Shown one piece after another: positions 49,299-56,986 of a DNA stretch of 59,207 nucleotides. Positions within the stretch are counted from its first letter, which is position 1. Each line of letters opens with the position of its first letter. The translations under genes were made by a program, and so were the position numbers. This DNA is from Candidatus Oscillibacter pullicola (lineage in GTDB: Bacteria; Bacillota; Clostridia; Oscillospirales; Oscillospiraceae), in the NCBI GenBank assembly GCA_019118935.1, contig DWXY01000033.1:1-59207 (forward strand), written 5' to 3'. Below the pieces are notes generated by a model. The model had not been told where the DNA came from. It searched no databases and saw nothing but the letters and a program-made list of their open reading frames with translations.

Positions 49299-49534
49299 CT
49301 CACTCCCCATCACCTGGAACACGATGTCCCGCACCCGGTCCCGGGTGTCGCATCCCCCAGCCGCTTGGCGCGGCCGGGGACCCCGCATCTCACTGGAGCG
49401 GACAGGCAAAGCCCGCCCGCTCCAAGGTCCCGGCTCCGCCGGGACGCTTGAACGCCGGACTCCCGGCGCCCACGCCGCACTCACTCCCCCATCACCTGGA
49501 ACACGATGTCCCGCACCCGGTCCCGGGTGTCGCA
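49299..49534 (-). repeat. Palindromic element flanked by a direct repeat of the yjbQ 3' end
   Basis: The last 55 bases of yjbQ with its stop (49480-49534) are repeated at 49299-49352 (54 bases, one C missing, otherwise identical). Between them is a 127-base insert (49353-49479). Read in yjbQ sense, the insert contains GGCGTTCAAGCGTC, GGCGGAG, ACCTTGGAGCGGGC, a GGCTTTGCC hairpin core, CCGCTC, CGGGGTCCC and a final GC hairpin. These parts occur in the same order in the uppP element. The distal copy of the tail is out of frame and non-functional. No transposase is present. Confidence 0.75.
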
Positions 49535-49933
49535 CTCAATGAGGGTCAGGTTCTGCCAGGGCCCCACGGTGATTTTGCCGTTCACAAAGGGCACCGTGAT
49601 GAAGGGGGACAGCAGCGCCGCCTTGATGTGGGAGGAACCGTTGTCGTCATGCCAGGTCTCATGGTGCCAGTAGGGCACCACCCGGCCCTTCTCATCCAGA
49701 TAGGGGGAGAACACATCCAGCGCCTCCTTCAGGTCGTGGTTCACGATGCCCGGCTCGAACTCCAGGGTCGTCAGGCCCGCCACGCCGCCGGTGGTGAAGC
49801 CGGTGACCGTCCCGGCGGAGATGCCGTGCTGCCGGCAGGCCTCCTCCACCGCGTGCTGAAAGTCCTCCGTCACGTCGATCATGCCCATGTGGGCCTTGGT
49901 GTGGTACGTCTTTCTCTCCGTGTAAACTGCCAT
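49481..49933 (-). CDS. yjbQ: YjbQ family protein (UPF0047, thiamine-phosphate-synthase-like fold)
   Basis: A 150-residue protein of the YjbQ/UPF0047 family. Conserved parts are the VTGFTTGGVAGLTTLEFEPG strand region, PYWHHETWHDDNGSSHIKAALLSP (the His/Asp-rich probable active site), and GTWQ-like VGPWQNLTLIECD near the end. Members can replace thiamine-phosphate synthase weakly, but the true role is unclear. The start MAVYTERKT follows GAGGAGG by 8 bases. The 3' end is duplicated beyond a palindromic element. Confidence 0.9.
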   Translation of the reverse strand: MAVYTERKTYHTKAHMGMIDVTEDFQHAVEEACRQHGISAGTVTGFTTGGVAGLTTLEFEPGIVNHDLKEALDVFSPYLDEKGRVVPYWHHETWHDDNGSSHIKAALLSPFITVPFVNGKITVGPWQNLTLIECDTRDRVRDIVFQVMGE

Positions 49934-49959
49934 CTTCCATGCCTCCTCTGTTTTTTGCA

Positions 49960-49988
49960 TTGTAACACAGTTCCGCCCATGTTACAAT
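49960..49988 (+). promoter_or_regulatory. Promoter of the smr-amidase-mgmt operon
   Basis: TTGTAA (49960-49965), 17 bases, TACAAT (49983-49988), divergent from yjbQ. Confidence 0.6.
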
Positions 49989-50038
49989 GGGAGATGAGCA
50001 TTCCCCGCCCTCCGGCGGGAGAGAGGAGGCCGCCGCCC

Positions 50039-50290
50039 ATGGAGCGCGGAATCGTCACCGTGGACCTCCACGGCAGGAACACCTATCAGGCCAAGGTCAC
50101 GGTGGACGCCCTGCTCCGCCGGGCCGGGGCCGGGACGTACCGCCTCCGCCTGATCCACGGCTGTCATCAGGGCACGGCCCTGCGGGACTTTCTCCAGGCG
50201 GAATACGGGCACTACCCGCGGGTGAAGCGCCTGCTCCGCTCCCCCGACGGGGGCGCCACGGATCTGGTGCTGCGGGAAATGACGGAATGA
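50039..50290 (+). CDS. Small Smr (MutS2 C-terminal type) domain protein
   Basis: An 83-residue protein that is almost entirely one Smr domain: VDLHGRNTYQAKVTVDALLRRAG, then YRLRLIHGCHQGTALRDFLQAEY, matching the conserved LDLHG and HGxGxGxLR motifs (here HGCHQGTALR, so the middle Gly is replaced by His). Smr domains in MutS2 and related proteins have nuclease or nucleic-acid-binding activity. The ATG lies 10 bases after AGGAGG. It is the first gene of an operon with the amidase and the MGMT-like gene. Confidence 0.85.
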   Translation: MERGIVTVDLHGRNTYQAKVTVDALLRRAGAGTYRLRLIHGCHQGTALRDFLQAEYGHYPRVKRLLRSPDGGATDLVLREMTE

Positions 50291-50306
50291 TTGAGGAGGT
50301 GCGCCT

Positions 50307-51122
50307 ATGCGCGTCGCGCTGATCCAGATGCCGGTGCTTCCGGACAAAGGGAAAAACATCCAGACCGCCTGCGGCAAAATCCGGGAGGCGGCCAAGAACG
50401 GGGCGGACTTCGCCGTGCTGCCGGAGATGTTCTGCTGCCCCTATGACAACAGCTGCTTCGGCGCCTACGGTGAGCCGGAGGGCGGCGAGGCCCAGACGGC
50501 CCTGTCCCGCCTGGCGGCGGAGCTGGGGCTCTATCTCGTGGGCGGGACTGTCCCGGAGCTGGCGGAGGGCCGGATCTACAACACCAGCTACGTCTACGGC
50601 CCCGACGGCCGCCAGCTGGCCAAGCACCGGAAGGCCCACCTGTTTGACATCGACGTCCAGGGCGGGCAGCGGTTTCGGGAGTCGGACACCCTCTCCCCGG
50701 GAAATGCCGTCACCACCTTCGAGACGGCCTTCGGCACCATGGGGCTGTGCGTCTGCTTCGACCTGCGGTTCGAGGAGTTGGCCCGGTGCATGTGCCTGCG
50801 GGGGGCAAAGGTGATCTTCGTGCCGGCGGCCTTCAACATGACCACTGGGCCCGCCCACTGGGAACTGCTCTTCCGCCAGCGGGCGGTGGACAACCAGTGC
50901 TTCACCGTGGGGGTCTCCCCCGCCCGGGACGAACAGGGTTCCTACGTGGCCTACGGCAACTCCATCGCCGTGGATCCCTGGGGCGCCGTGCTCTGCCGGG
51001 CCGGGGCGGAGGAGACGACCCTGTACGCGGACCTGGACATGGATCGTCTGGAGGCGGTGCGGGCCCAGCTGCCCATCCTCTCCGCCCGGCGGACGGATCT
51101 GTATGAGGTGCGTGAGAAGTGA
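50307..51122 (+). CDS. Carbon-nitrogen hydrolase, omega-amidase (Nit2) like
   Basis: A 271-residue nitrilase-superfamily enzyme. The catalytic triad is Glu40 (VLPEMF), Lys109 (KHRKAHLFDIDVQG) and Cys150 (LCVCFDLRF). The HLFDIDV...F-x-E-S-D-T-L-S-P-G segment matches Nit2/omega-amidases, which hydrolyse 2-oxoglutaramate and 2-oxosuccinamate to the dicarboxylic acid and ammonia. Function is inferred from these motifs. It has GAGGAGG upstream and overlaps the next gene by 4 bases. Confidence 0.92.
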   Translation: MRVALIQMPVLPDKGKNIQTACGKIREAAKNGADFAVLPEMFCCPYDNSCFGAYGEPEGGEAQTALSRLAAELGLYLVGGTVPELAEGRIYNTSYVYGPDGRQLAKHRKAHLFDIDVQGGQRFRESDTLSPGNAVTTFETAFGTMGLCVCFDLRFEELARCMCLRGAKVIFVPAAFNMTTGPAHWELLFRQRAVDNQCFTVGVSPARDEQGSYVAYGNSIAVDPWGAVLCRAGAEETTLYADLDMDRLEAVRAQLPILSARRTDLYEVREK

Positions 51123-51430
51123 GCGGCACAGTCTTTGGCGCATTCTATGACGTGGTCCGGCGGATCCCCGCCGGGAAGGCGGCCACCTACGGCCAGGTCG
51201 CCCGGCTGGCAGGCATGCCCCGGTGTGCGCGGCTGGTGGGATATGCCATGGCGTCCTGTCAGGACCCAACCGTGCCCTGCCACCGGGTGGTGGACCGCTT
51301 CGGCGGTACCAAGGCGGCCTTCGACACCTTCGCCCCCGGCACCCAGCGGGCCCTGCTGGAGGCGGAGGGCGTGTCCTTCCGCCTGGACGGCACGGTGGAT
51401 CTGGAACAGTGCCTCTGGACACCGGAATGA
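51119..51430 (+). CDS. MGMT-family DNA alkyltransferase-like protein
   Basis: A 103-residue protein corresponding to the C-terminal domain of O6-methylguanine-DNA methyltransferases. The helix-turn-helix (GKAATYGQVARLAGMPRCARLVGYAM) and the acceptor-cysteine motif PCHRVVDRFG are present. The cysteine is kept, unlike in the alkyltransferase-like proteins that carry Trp. It lacks the N-terminal domain of full enzymes. GTG at 51119 overlaps the amidase stop, so it is the third gene of the operon. Repair activity is likely but unproven. Confidence 0.9.
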   Translation: MSGTVFGAFYDVVRRIPAGKAATYGQVARLAGMPRCARLVGYAMASCQDPTVPCHRVVDRFGGTKAAFDTFAPGTQRALLEAEGVSFRLDGTVDLEQCLWTPE

Positions 51431-51439
51431 TGAAAACAT

Positions 51440-51467
51440 GAGGAGAGCGGCAAAAGCCGCTCTCCTC
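51440..51467 (+). terminator. Hairpin between convergent genes
   Basis: A perfect 12-bp stem GAGGAGAGCGGC / GCCGCTCTCCTC (51440-51451 with 51456-51467) with an AAAA loop. Tails are only weakly T-rich on either strand. Confidence 0.65.
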
Positions 51468-51477
51468 TGCTCGTTTC

Positions 51478-52674
51478 TCACAGCTTCCGGCTGTTGTAGG
51501 CCGCGATGCCGTGGGCCAGGACCTCCATGGCCCGCCGCAGGTCCTCCTGCTTCAGGATGTAGGCCAGCCGGACCTCGTCCCGGCCCTTGCCGGGGGTGCC
51601 GTAGAAGCCCTCGCCGGGGGCGAACATGACGGTCTCCCCGTTGTCCTCGAACTCCTCCAGCAGCCAGGTCTGGAACTTGTCGGTGTCGTCCACCGGCAGC
51701 TTCGCCATGATGTAGAAGGCGCCCTTGGGGCACTCGCACACCACGCCGGGGATCTTGGCCAGCCCCTCCATGCAGGTGTCCCGCCGCTTGTGGTACTCCT
51801 CCCGCACGGCGGAGAAATAGTCGGAGCCCACGCCGTACAGGGCGGCAGCGCCCAGCTGGTCCAGGGTGGCGGCACACAGGCGGCCCTGGCAGATCTTCAG
51901 GGCCTGGGCCATCAGCTCCCGATTCCGGGACACCAGGATGCCCACCCGGGCGCCGCAGGCGGAGAACCGCTTGGAGATGGAGTCCACCACCACCACGTTC
52001 TCGGCCGCGTCGTCAAACTGGGCCATGGAGGCCAGGGGCTCGCCGCCGTAGACGAACTCCCGGTACACCTCGTCGCTGACGAGGAACAGGCCGTGCTCCT
52101 TGGCGATGTCCGCCATCAGGCGCATCTCCTCCGGGGAGAGGACCACGCCGGTGGGGTTGCCGGGGTTGGTCACCAGGATGGCCCGGGTGTGCTCGTTGAT
52201 CAGGGGCTCGATCCGCGCCCGGTCGGCGTAGCGGTAGCCCTCCTCCGGGGTGGTGGGGATGGGTCGGATCACGCCGCCGGTGACGCTGACAAATGTGTTG
52301 TAGTTGGGATAGAAGGGCTCCGGGATCAGGATCTCGTCTCCCTCGTCCAGAATGCAGGTCAGGGCCATCTGCAGCGCCTCGCTGCCGCCGGCGGTGGCGT
52401 AGATGTCCGACTGCTCCAGGTGGATGCCCAGGTTGGCGTAGTAGCCCTGCACCGCCGTCAGAAACTCGGACACGCCGGGAGCCGCCGCGTAGGCCAGCAC
52501 CGGGTCCTGGAAGTTCTTCACCGCGTCAAAGAAGGCCTTGGGCGTCTCAATGTCCGGCTGGCCGATATTCAGATGATAGATCTTGCGGCCCTTGGCCTCC
52601 GCCGCCAGCTCGTAGGGCAGGAACTTCCGCATGGGAGAGAGCTCACACCGCTGGATCTTGCTGGAAAATTTCAT
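51478..52674 (-). CDS. Class I aminotransferase, probable alanine aminotransferase
   Basis: A 398-residue PLP aminotransferase of the AAT superfamily. Landmarks are NIGQPDIETPKAFFDAV, ATAGGSEALQMAL (phosphate-binding region), NPGNPTGVVLSPEEM, the Asp/Tyr of LVSDEVYREFVYGG and the Schiff-base lysine in SISKRFSACGARVG. Sequence alone would leave the substrate open. The leader is a T-box whose specifier reads GCC, so the gene is induced when tRNA-Ala is uncharged; pyruvate-to-alanine transamination is therefore the best proposal. ATG at 52674 follows AAGGAGG. Confidence 0.9.
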   Translation of the reverse strand: MKFSSKIQRCELSPMRKFLPYELAAEAKGRKIYHLNIGQPDIETPKAFFDAVKNFQDPVLAYAAAPGVSEFLTAVQGYYANLGIHLEQSDIYATAGGSEALQMALTCILDEGDEILIPEPFYPNYNTFVSVTGGVIRPIPTTPEEGYRYADRARIEPLINEHTRAILVTNPGNPTGVVLSPEEMRLMADIAKEHGLFLVSDEVYREFVYGGEPLASMAQFDDAAENVVVVDSISKRFSACGARVGILVSRNRELMAQALKICQGRLCAATLDQLGAAALYGVGSDYFSAVREEYHKRRDTCMEGLAKIPGVVCECPKGAFYIMAKLPVDDTDKFQTWLLEEFEDNGETVMFAPGEGFYGTPGKGRDEVRLAYILKQEDLRRAMEVLAHGIAAYNSRKL

Positions 52675-52727
52675 AGAAAAGACCTCCTTGGTCGGATTTT
52701 GTAATCTCATTCACGGCGGCCGGCAAT

Positions 52728-52960
52728 AAAAAACGCCCCTGACATCTCTGTCAGGGGCGAACATTCCATTCCGCGGTACCACCCTGATCTGCCTCCGGAT
52801 GGGAGGCATCTCATGTCATCTGCTAACGGGGATGGGCCGTTCCGCTCCTCGCGGACTGCTCCAGAGTGGCTGCCGTGCGGCGTGGGCTGGGGGCTTGCAC
52901 CGTCTCCCCCTCGCTTCTAAGCCGGTTTCGCAGGGCTGGCTCTGTCATCGCGTTTATGAT
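52728..52960 (-). ncRNA. T-box leader, alanine specifier, upstream of the aminotransferase
   Basis: Minus-strand T-box with core AGGGTGGTACCGCGG (52771-52785). The terminator is an 11-bp stem (52749-52759 with 52734-52744) and six U residues (52728-52733). The probable specifier is GCC (52868-52870 on the minus strand), followed by ACTCTGGAGC, which has the same spacing as the TTC and ATG specifiers of the Phe and Met T-boxes in this window. The GCAAGCCCCC and AGAAGCGAGGG parts of Stem I are also recognisable. Confidence 0.9.
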
Positions 52961-52966
52961 AGTCCC

Positions 52967-52994
52967 ATTATACGTCTTTGCGGGGATTTGTCAA
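52967..52994 (-). promoter_or_regulatory. Promoter of the Ala T-box leader
   Basis: Minus strand: consensus TTGACA (52989-52994), 16 bases, consensus TATAAT (52967-52972). Confidence 0.78.
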
Positions 52995-53034
52995 GCAGAG
53001 GTTTTCAGAAATCTCCGCTGAAGGCCCGCATCCG

Positions 53035-55593
53035 TCAGGTCTCCTCTTCCGTGGGGAAGGGGGGCTCGTCCGCCTCCGGGGCTGGCGCGCCGCCCATCTG
53101 CATCTCCTGCCACTGGGCACGGGTGATCAGCAGCTGCCTGGGCTTGGAGCCCTCGAAGGGCCCCACGATGCCCCGTTCCTCCATCTGGTCCACCAGGCGG
53201 GCGGCCCGGGAGTAGCCCAGCTTCAGCCGGCGCTGGAGCATGGAGACAGAGGCCTGTCCGGTCTCCAGCACCACCTCCACGGCGGCGGGGAGCAGCTCGT
53301 CCCCCTCGTCCTCTCCGGCCTCCGGCGCCGCGGCAGCGGCGCCCTTGCCGCCCTTCTCCTTCTCCTGCATGGACTCCTCGATCTTGGCCATGACCTCGTC
53401 GGAGTAATGGGCCTCGCCGGACTGCTTCACAAACTCCACCACCCGCTCGATCTCCTCCGGGGAGATGAAGCAGCCCTGGACGCGGGTGGGCTTGCCCTGG
53501 CCCAGGGGGGCATAGAGCATGTCGCCCTTGCCCACCAGCTTCTCCGCGCCGGTGTTGTCCAGGATGATCCGGGACTCCAGAGAGGAGGCCACAGCAAAGG
53601 CGATGCGGCTGGGGATATTGGCCTTCATGAGGCCGGTGATCACGTCTGCGGAGGGCCGCTGGGTGGCGATCACCAGATGCACGCCGGCGGCGCGGCCCAT
53701 CTGGGCCACCCGGCAGATGGACTCCTCCACCTCCTTGGCAGCCACCAGCATCAGATCGGCCAGCTCGTCGATGACCACCACCACGCTGGGCAGGGTCTCC
53801 AGGTCCTCGCTGGCCCGGGCCAGGCGGTTGAACTCCTCCAGCTTCTTCACGCCGTGCTCGGAGAAGGTCTTGTACCGCTTCATCATCTCGAACACCGCCC
53901 ACTGGAGGGCGCCGGCGGCCTTCTTGGGATCCGTCACCACCGGGATCAGCAGGTGGGGGATGCCGTTGTAGGGGGCCAGCTCCACCATCTTGGGGTCCAC
54001 CATGATGAAGCGGACCTCATCCGGGGTGGACTTGTACAGCAGCGACACAATCAGGGAGTTGGTGCACACGGACTTGCCGGAGCCGGTGGTGCCGGCGATC
54101 AGCACGTGGGGCAGACGCTCGATGTCCCCCACGATGTTCCGGCCGCCGATGTCCCGGCCCAGGGCGAAGGCCACCTTGGACTTGTGCTCCGTGAACTCCC
54201 GGGACTCGATCACGTCCCGGATCAGCACCGGTGTCACCTGCTTGTTGGGCACCTCGATACCCACCACGGAGATCTTGTCCGGGATGGGGGCGATCCGCAC
54301 GCCGGAGGCACCCAGGGCCAGGGCGATGTCATCCGACAGGTTGGTGATCTTGCTGAGCTTCACACCCTGGTCCAGCACGAACTCATACCGGGTGACGGAG
54401 GGGCCGTGGACCACGTCCCCGGCGGTGGCGTCCACACCGAAGCTGGTGAGGGTCTCCGCCAGGCGGCGGGAGTTGTTCCGCAGCTCCGCGCCGGTCTCGG
54501 CGTAGTTTTCCTCCCGGCTCTCCTGCAGCAGGGTGATGGGGGGGAACTGATAGGTGTCCGCATCCTCCGTCAGCTTCTGCTCGATCTCCGCGGTCACCGC
54601 CGCCGTGGCGGCGGCTACCTCCTGGGCCACAGCCTTCTTCCCCGCCGCCGGGACAGGCGGGACGGCAGGCGCCGCAGGGGCGGGCTCCGGAGCGGACTCC
54701 TCTTCCGCCACGGGCTCCAGGGCGGGAGCGGCCTTGGTGCGGGCCGGAGACGGCGCAGATTCCAGCGCCGCCTGCTCCGCCTCCTTGTCGGAGAGCACCT
54801 GGTCCGGCGTCTTCATCTTGTCGGACTTATGCCGGAAGAAGCCCGTGAACCGGCCGGGCTCTTCCTCCGGCTGGGCGGACGGCTCCTCGCCGTCCAGGGG
54901 AATGTCGATGGCGGGCCTGCTCTGGCGCTCTCCCCGCCGCCGGGGCGGCTCCGCAGGGGCGATGTGGATGGCGGGCGCGGGCTCCGGCTCCTCCTCGTAC
55001 TCCGGCCGGTTCCGCACCATCTCCAGGATGGCGGAGGGCGTCACATGCAGGGCCGCCAGCAGCAGCACCGCCAGCAGCAGGCCGAAGAGGAAGAGAGACA
55101 CCACCTTGGAGACCGCCAGCACCGCCGCCTCCGCCAGCAGGCCGGAGACGGCGCCGCCCGCCTTCAGGGCAAGGCCCGCCGTCCAGAGATTCTTCAGGAC
55201 TCCCTGGCCGCTCAGCGCATAGTCTCCCCCTGCGAAAATGGTGTGAAACAGCGCCCCTGCCAGCAGCGGCAGCAGCAGGGCGCAGGTGGTCCGCAGGGCG
55301 ACCGGGCGGCCCCGGTGCAGCAGCAGGATCCCTCCCGCCAGCAGCATGGCAGGGCCGGCCAGCCAGTAGCCATAGCCGAACAGCCCCTTCAGGAGCTTGG
55401 CCAGCAGGTCGATGAGGATCGCCTGCACGCCGCAGTAGCTCACCAGCACACACAGCGCCAGCACCAGCAGCACCACACCCCCCACCTCCCGGCGGATGGG
55501 ACGCTTCTGAGGCTGCTTGCCCTTGGCCGTGCGGGAGCCGGAGCGGCTGCCGCTCTTTTTCGTTGTCGTCTTCTTCTGCGTTGAGGATGCCAT
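53035..55593 (-). CDS. ftsK: DNA translocase FtsK/SpoIIIE
   Basis: An 852-residue DNA pump acting at the septum. A basic N-terminus is followed by four membrane helices (about 38-190), a long Pro/Ala/Glu-rich linker (about 205-330), the FtsK alpha domain (about 350-450), the motor (about 460-720; Walker A GTTGSGKS, Walker B VVVVIDELADLMLV, then ATQRPSADVITGLMKANIPSRIAF) and a C-terminal gamma winged helix (about 790-850: SVSMLQRRLKLGYSRAARLVDQMEERGIVGP). It clears chromosomes from the division or spore septum. GAAGGAGAG precedes the ATG. Confidence 0.96.
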   Translation of the reverse strand: MASSTQKKTTTKKSGSRSGSRTAKGKQPQKRPIRREVGGVVLLVLALCVLVSYCGVQAILIDLLAKLLKGLFGYGYWLAGPAMLLAGGILLLHRGRPVALRTTCALLLPLLAGALFHTIFAGGDYALSGQGVLKNLWTAGLALKAGGAVSGLLAEAAVLAVSKVVSLFLFGLLLAVLLLAALHVTPSAILEMVRNRPEYEEEPEPAPAIHIAPAEPPRRRGERQSRPAIDIPLDGEEPSAQPEEEPGRFTGFFRHKSDKMKTPDQVLSDKEAEQAALESAPSPARTKAAPALEPVAEEESAPEPAPAAPAVPPVPAAGKKAVAQEVAAATAAVTAEIEQKLTEDADTYQFPPITLLQESREENYAETGAELRNNSRRLAETLTSFGVDATAGDVVHGPSVTRYEFVLDQGVKLSKITNLSDDIALALGASGVRIAPIPDKISVVGIEVPNKQVTPVLIRDVIESREFTEHKSKVAFALGRDIGGRNIVGDIERLPHVLIAGTTGSGKSVCTNSLIVSLLYKSTPDEVRFIMVDPKMVELAPYNGIPHLLIPVVTDPKKAAGALQWAVFEMMKRYKTFSEHGVKKLEEFNRLARASEDLETLPSVVVVIDELADLMLVAAKEVEESICRVAQMGRAAGVHLVIATQRPSADVITGLMKANIPSRIAFAVASSLESRIILDNTGAEKLVGKGDMLYAPLGQGKPTRVQGCFISPEEIERVVEFVKQSGEAHYSDEVMAKIEESMQEKEKGGKGAAAAAPEAGEDEGDELLPAAVEVVLETGQASVSMLQRRLKLGYSRAARLVDQMEERGIVGPFEGSKPRQLLITRAQWQEMQMGGAPAPEADEPPFPTEEET

Positions 55594-55707
55594 GCTTCTC
55601 TCCTTCGAGGTTCCAATCTCCTTTGTTTACCGCCGATGCGGCGCAGCGGAGTTGCGCTGTAAAATCTTCGGTTTTGCAGAGGCCCTTTTCTTTCGTGAGT
55701 GGTCCGG

Positions 55708-56059
55708 CTCCGCCAGACGCTTGACGTCGCTTCCGCGGCGGGCGTGCTCTGCGCGCCAAAGGCAAGTTACTTCAGCACCAGCGTCAGCGCCAGCACAATC
55801 AGGCCCATTGCCCAGCAGTAATACGCGAACCAGCCGAACTTCGCCCAGCAAAATCTTTGATTTTGCTGGGACCCCGTGATTTCACCTGAGCGGTCAGGCT
55901 GAGCCTGCCCGCTCCAAGGTCTGCCTCCGCCAGACGCTTGACGCCGCTTCCGCGGCGGGCGTGCTCTGCGCGCCAAGGGCAAGTTACTTCAGCACCAGCG
56001 TCAGCGCCAGCACAATCAGGCCCATTGCCCAGCAATAATACGCAAACCAGCCGAACTTG
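55708..56059 (-). repeat. Tandem duplication of the uppP 3' end with a palindromic element
   Basis: A 135-base segment holding the last 24 codons of uppP, the stop and about 60 bases of downstream sequence (55925-56059) is repeated at 55708-55842 with about four mismatches. The 82 bases between (55843-55924) contain, in uppP sense, ACCTTGGAGCGGGC, a GGCTCAGCC core, CCGCTC, CGGGGTCCC and a perfect hairpin CCCAGCAAAATC / GATTTTGCTGGG (55844-55870). The same order of parts is found after yjbQ. The distal tail copy has no gene in front of it. The remainder of the gap to ftsK (55594-55707) carries a weaker T/A-rich hairpin only. Confidence 0.8.
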
Positions 56060-56844
56060 CCTTTGTCGGCGATCATCTTCAGCAGGCGGATACAGGCGTA
56101 ACCCACCACGGCGGCCACCGCCACGCCCACCAGGTACACGGGGATATCCGATACGATGATGGAATCCTCCTGGATGGCGTCCTTCAAGGTCAGGATGTTG
56201 GCCCCCAGGATGGCGGGGATGGACATCAGGAAGGAAAAGCGCACTGCGAATTTCCGGTCAAATCCCACAAAGCAGCCGGCGGTGATGGTGGTGCCGGAGC
56301 GGGAGATACCGGGGCAGGTGGCGATGGCCTGGGCAATGCCCACCAGCAGCACATCCAGCAGTCTGGCGCTCCGCTCCGTCTTGCGGCCTTTTTTCACCCG
56401 GTCGCTGGCGAACAGCAGAAAGCCCGTCACGATCAGGGCCCCCGCCACGAAATAGATATTGTTGGACAGACCCTCCACCAGATCCTTCACCGGCAGCACC
56501 ACAAACAGGGGCAGCGTTCCCACGATGATCAGCAGGATCATCCGCCGTGCCGGCGGGATGGGGTTGGGCGTGGTGCCGCGAACCAAATCGCGGACGCCGT
56601 CGATCAGCTCCACGATCATGTCCCGGATATCCTGCCAGTAGGCCACGAACACCGCCACCAGGGTGCCCAGGTGCAGCAGCACGTCAAAAAAGTCCGGCGT
56701 CGCCGGAACGCCCGCCTGGCCCAGGAAGTGCTCCGCAATGGCCAGATGGCCGGAGCTGGAGATGGGCAGGAACTCCGCCAGGCCCTGAATCAGGCCCAGC
56801 AGGATGGATGACAGCAAAGACAATGGATTCAATCCCCCAGTCAT
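55984..56844 (-). CDS. uppP: Undecaprenyl-diphosphatase
   Basis: A 286-residue polytopic membrane phosphatase (BacA/UppP) that dephosphorylates undecaprenyl diphosphate for the lipid carrier cycle and gives bacitracin tolerance. Signature motifs are QGLAEFLPISSSGHLAIAEHF (about 20-40) and the PGISRSGTTITAGCFVGFDR segment (about 172-191), with the conserved Glu, Ser and Arg. The length is normal. Its last 24 codons are copied in a tandem repeat downstream. It acts in the same pathway as the DUF368 protein at 12 kb. Confidence 0.95.
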   Translation of the reverse strand: MTGGLNPLSLLSSILLGLIQGLAEFLPISSSGHLAIAEHFLGQAGVPATPDFFDVLLHLGTLVAVFVAYWQDIRDMIVELIDGVRDLVRGTTPNPIPPARRMILLIIVGTLPLFVVLPVKDLVEGLSNNIYFVAGALIVTGFLLFASDRVKKGRKTERSARLLDVLLVGIAQAIATCPGISRSGTTITAGCFVGFDRKFAVRFSFLMSIPAILGANILTLKDAIQEDSIIVSDIPVYLVGVAVAAVVGYACIRLLKMIADKGKFGWFAYYCWAMGLIVLALTLVLK

Positions 56845-56986
56845 TTAAAATCGCACATACATGATTGAGTATATCACGGCCAGGCTGAAAATTCCAGTCA
56901 TATTTCCGGGAAGCCCGGAGAAAAGCAAAAACAGGCCGGCCGTTCAGGACCGGTCTGCTCTTTTACATGCAGCGGCCGAAGGAGGC

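Noticed and set aside
49353-49479. The yjbQ insert as a group II intron or IS remnant
   Set aside because: At 127 bases, with no intron domain V/VI pattern, no terminal inverted repeats and no coding remnant, neither can be supported. It is reported as an unclassified palindromic element.
49299-49535. The duplicated yjbQ tail as a separate small gene
   Set aside because: The one-base deletion shifts the frame at the original stop, and there is no start codon with a ribosome site.
52978-55584. An 868-codon open frame on the plus strand across ftsK
   Set aside because: Antisense shadow of ftsK with low-complexity His/Gly/Leu/Gln composition and no ribosome site at its start.
55767-55982. A 71-codon frame ending in the duplicated uppP C-terminus
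   Set aside because: It starts inside the repeat element, lacks a ribosome site and owes its membrane-like end only to the duplicated uppP tail.
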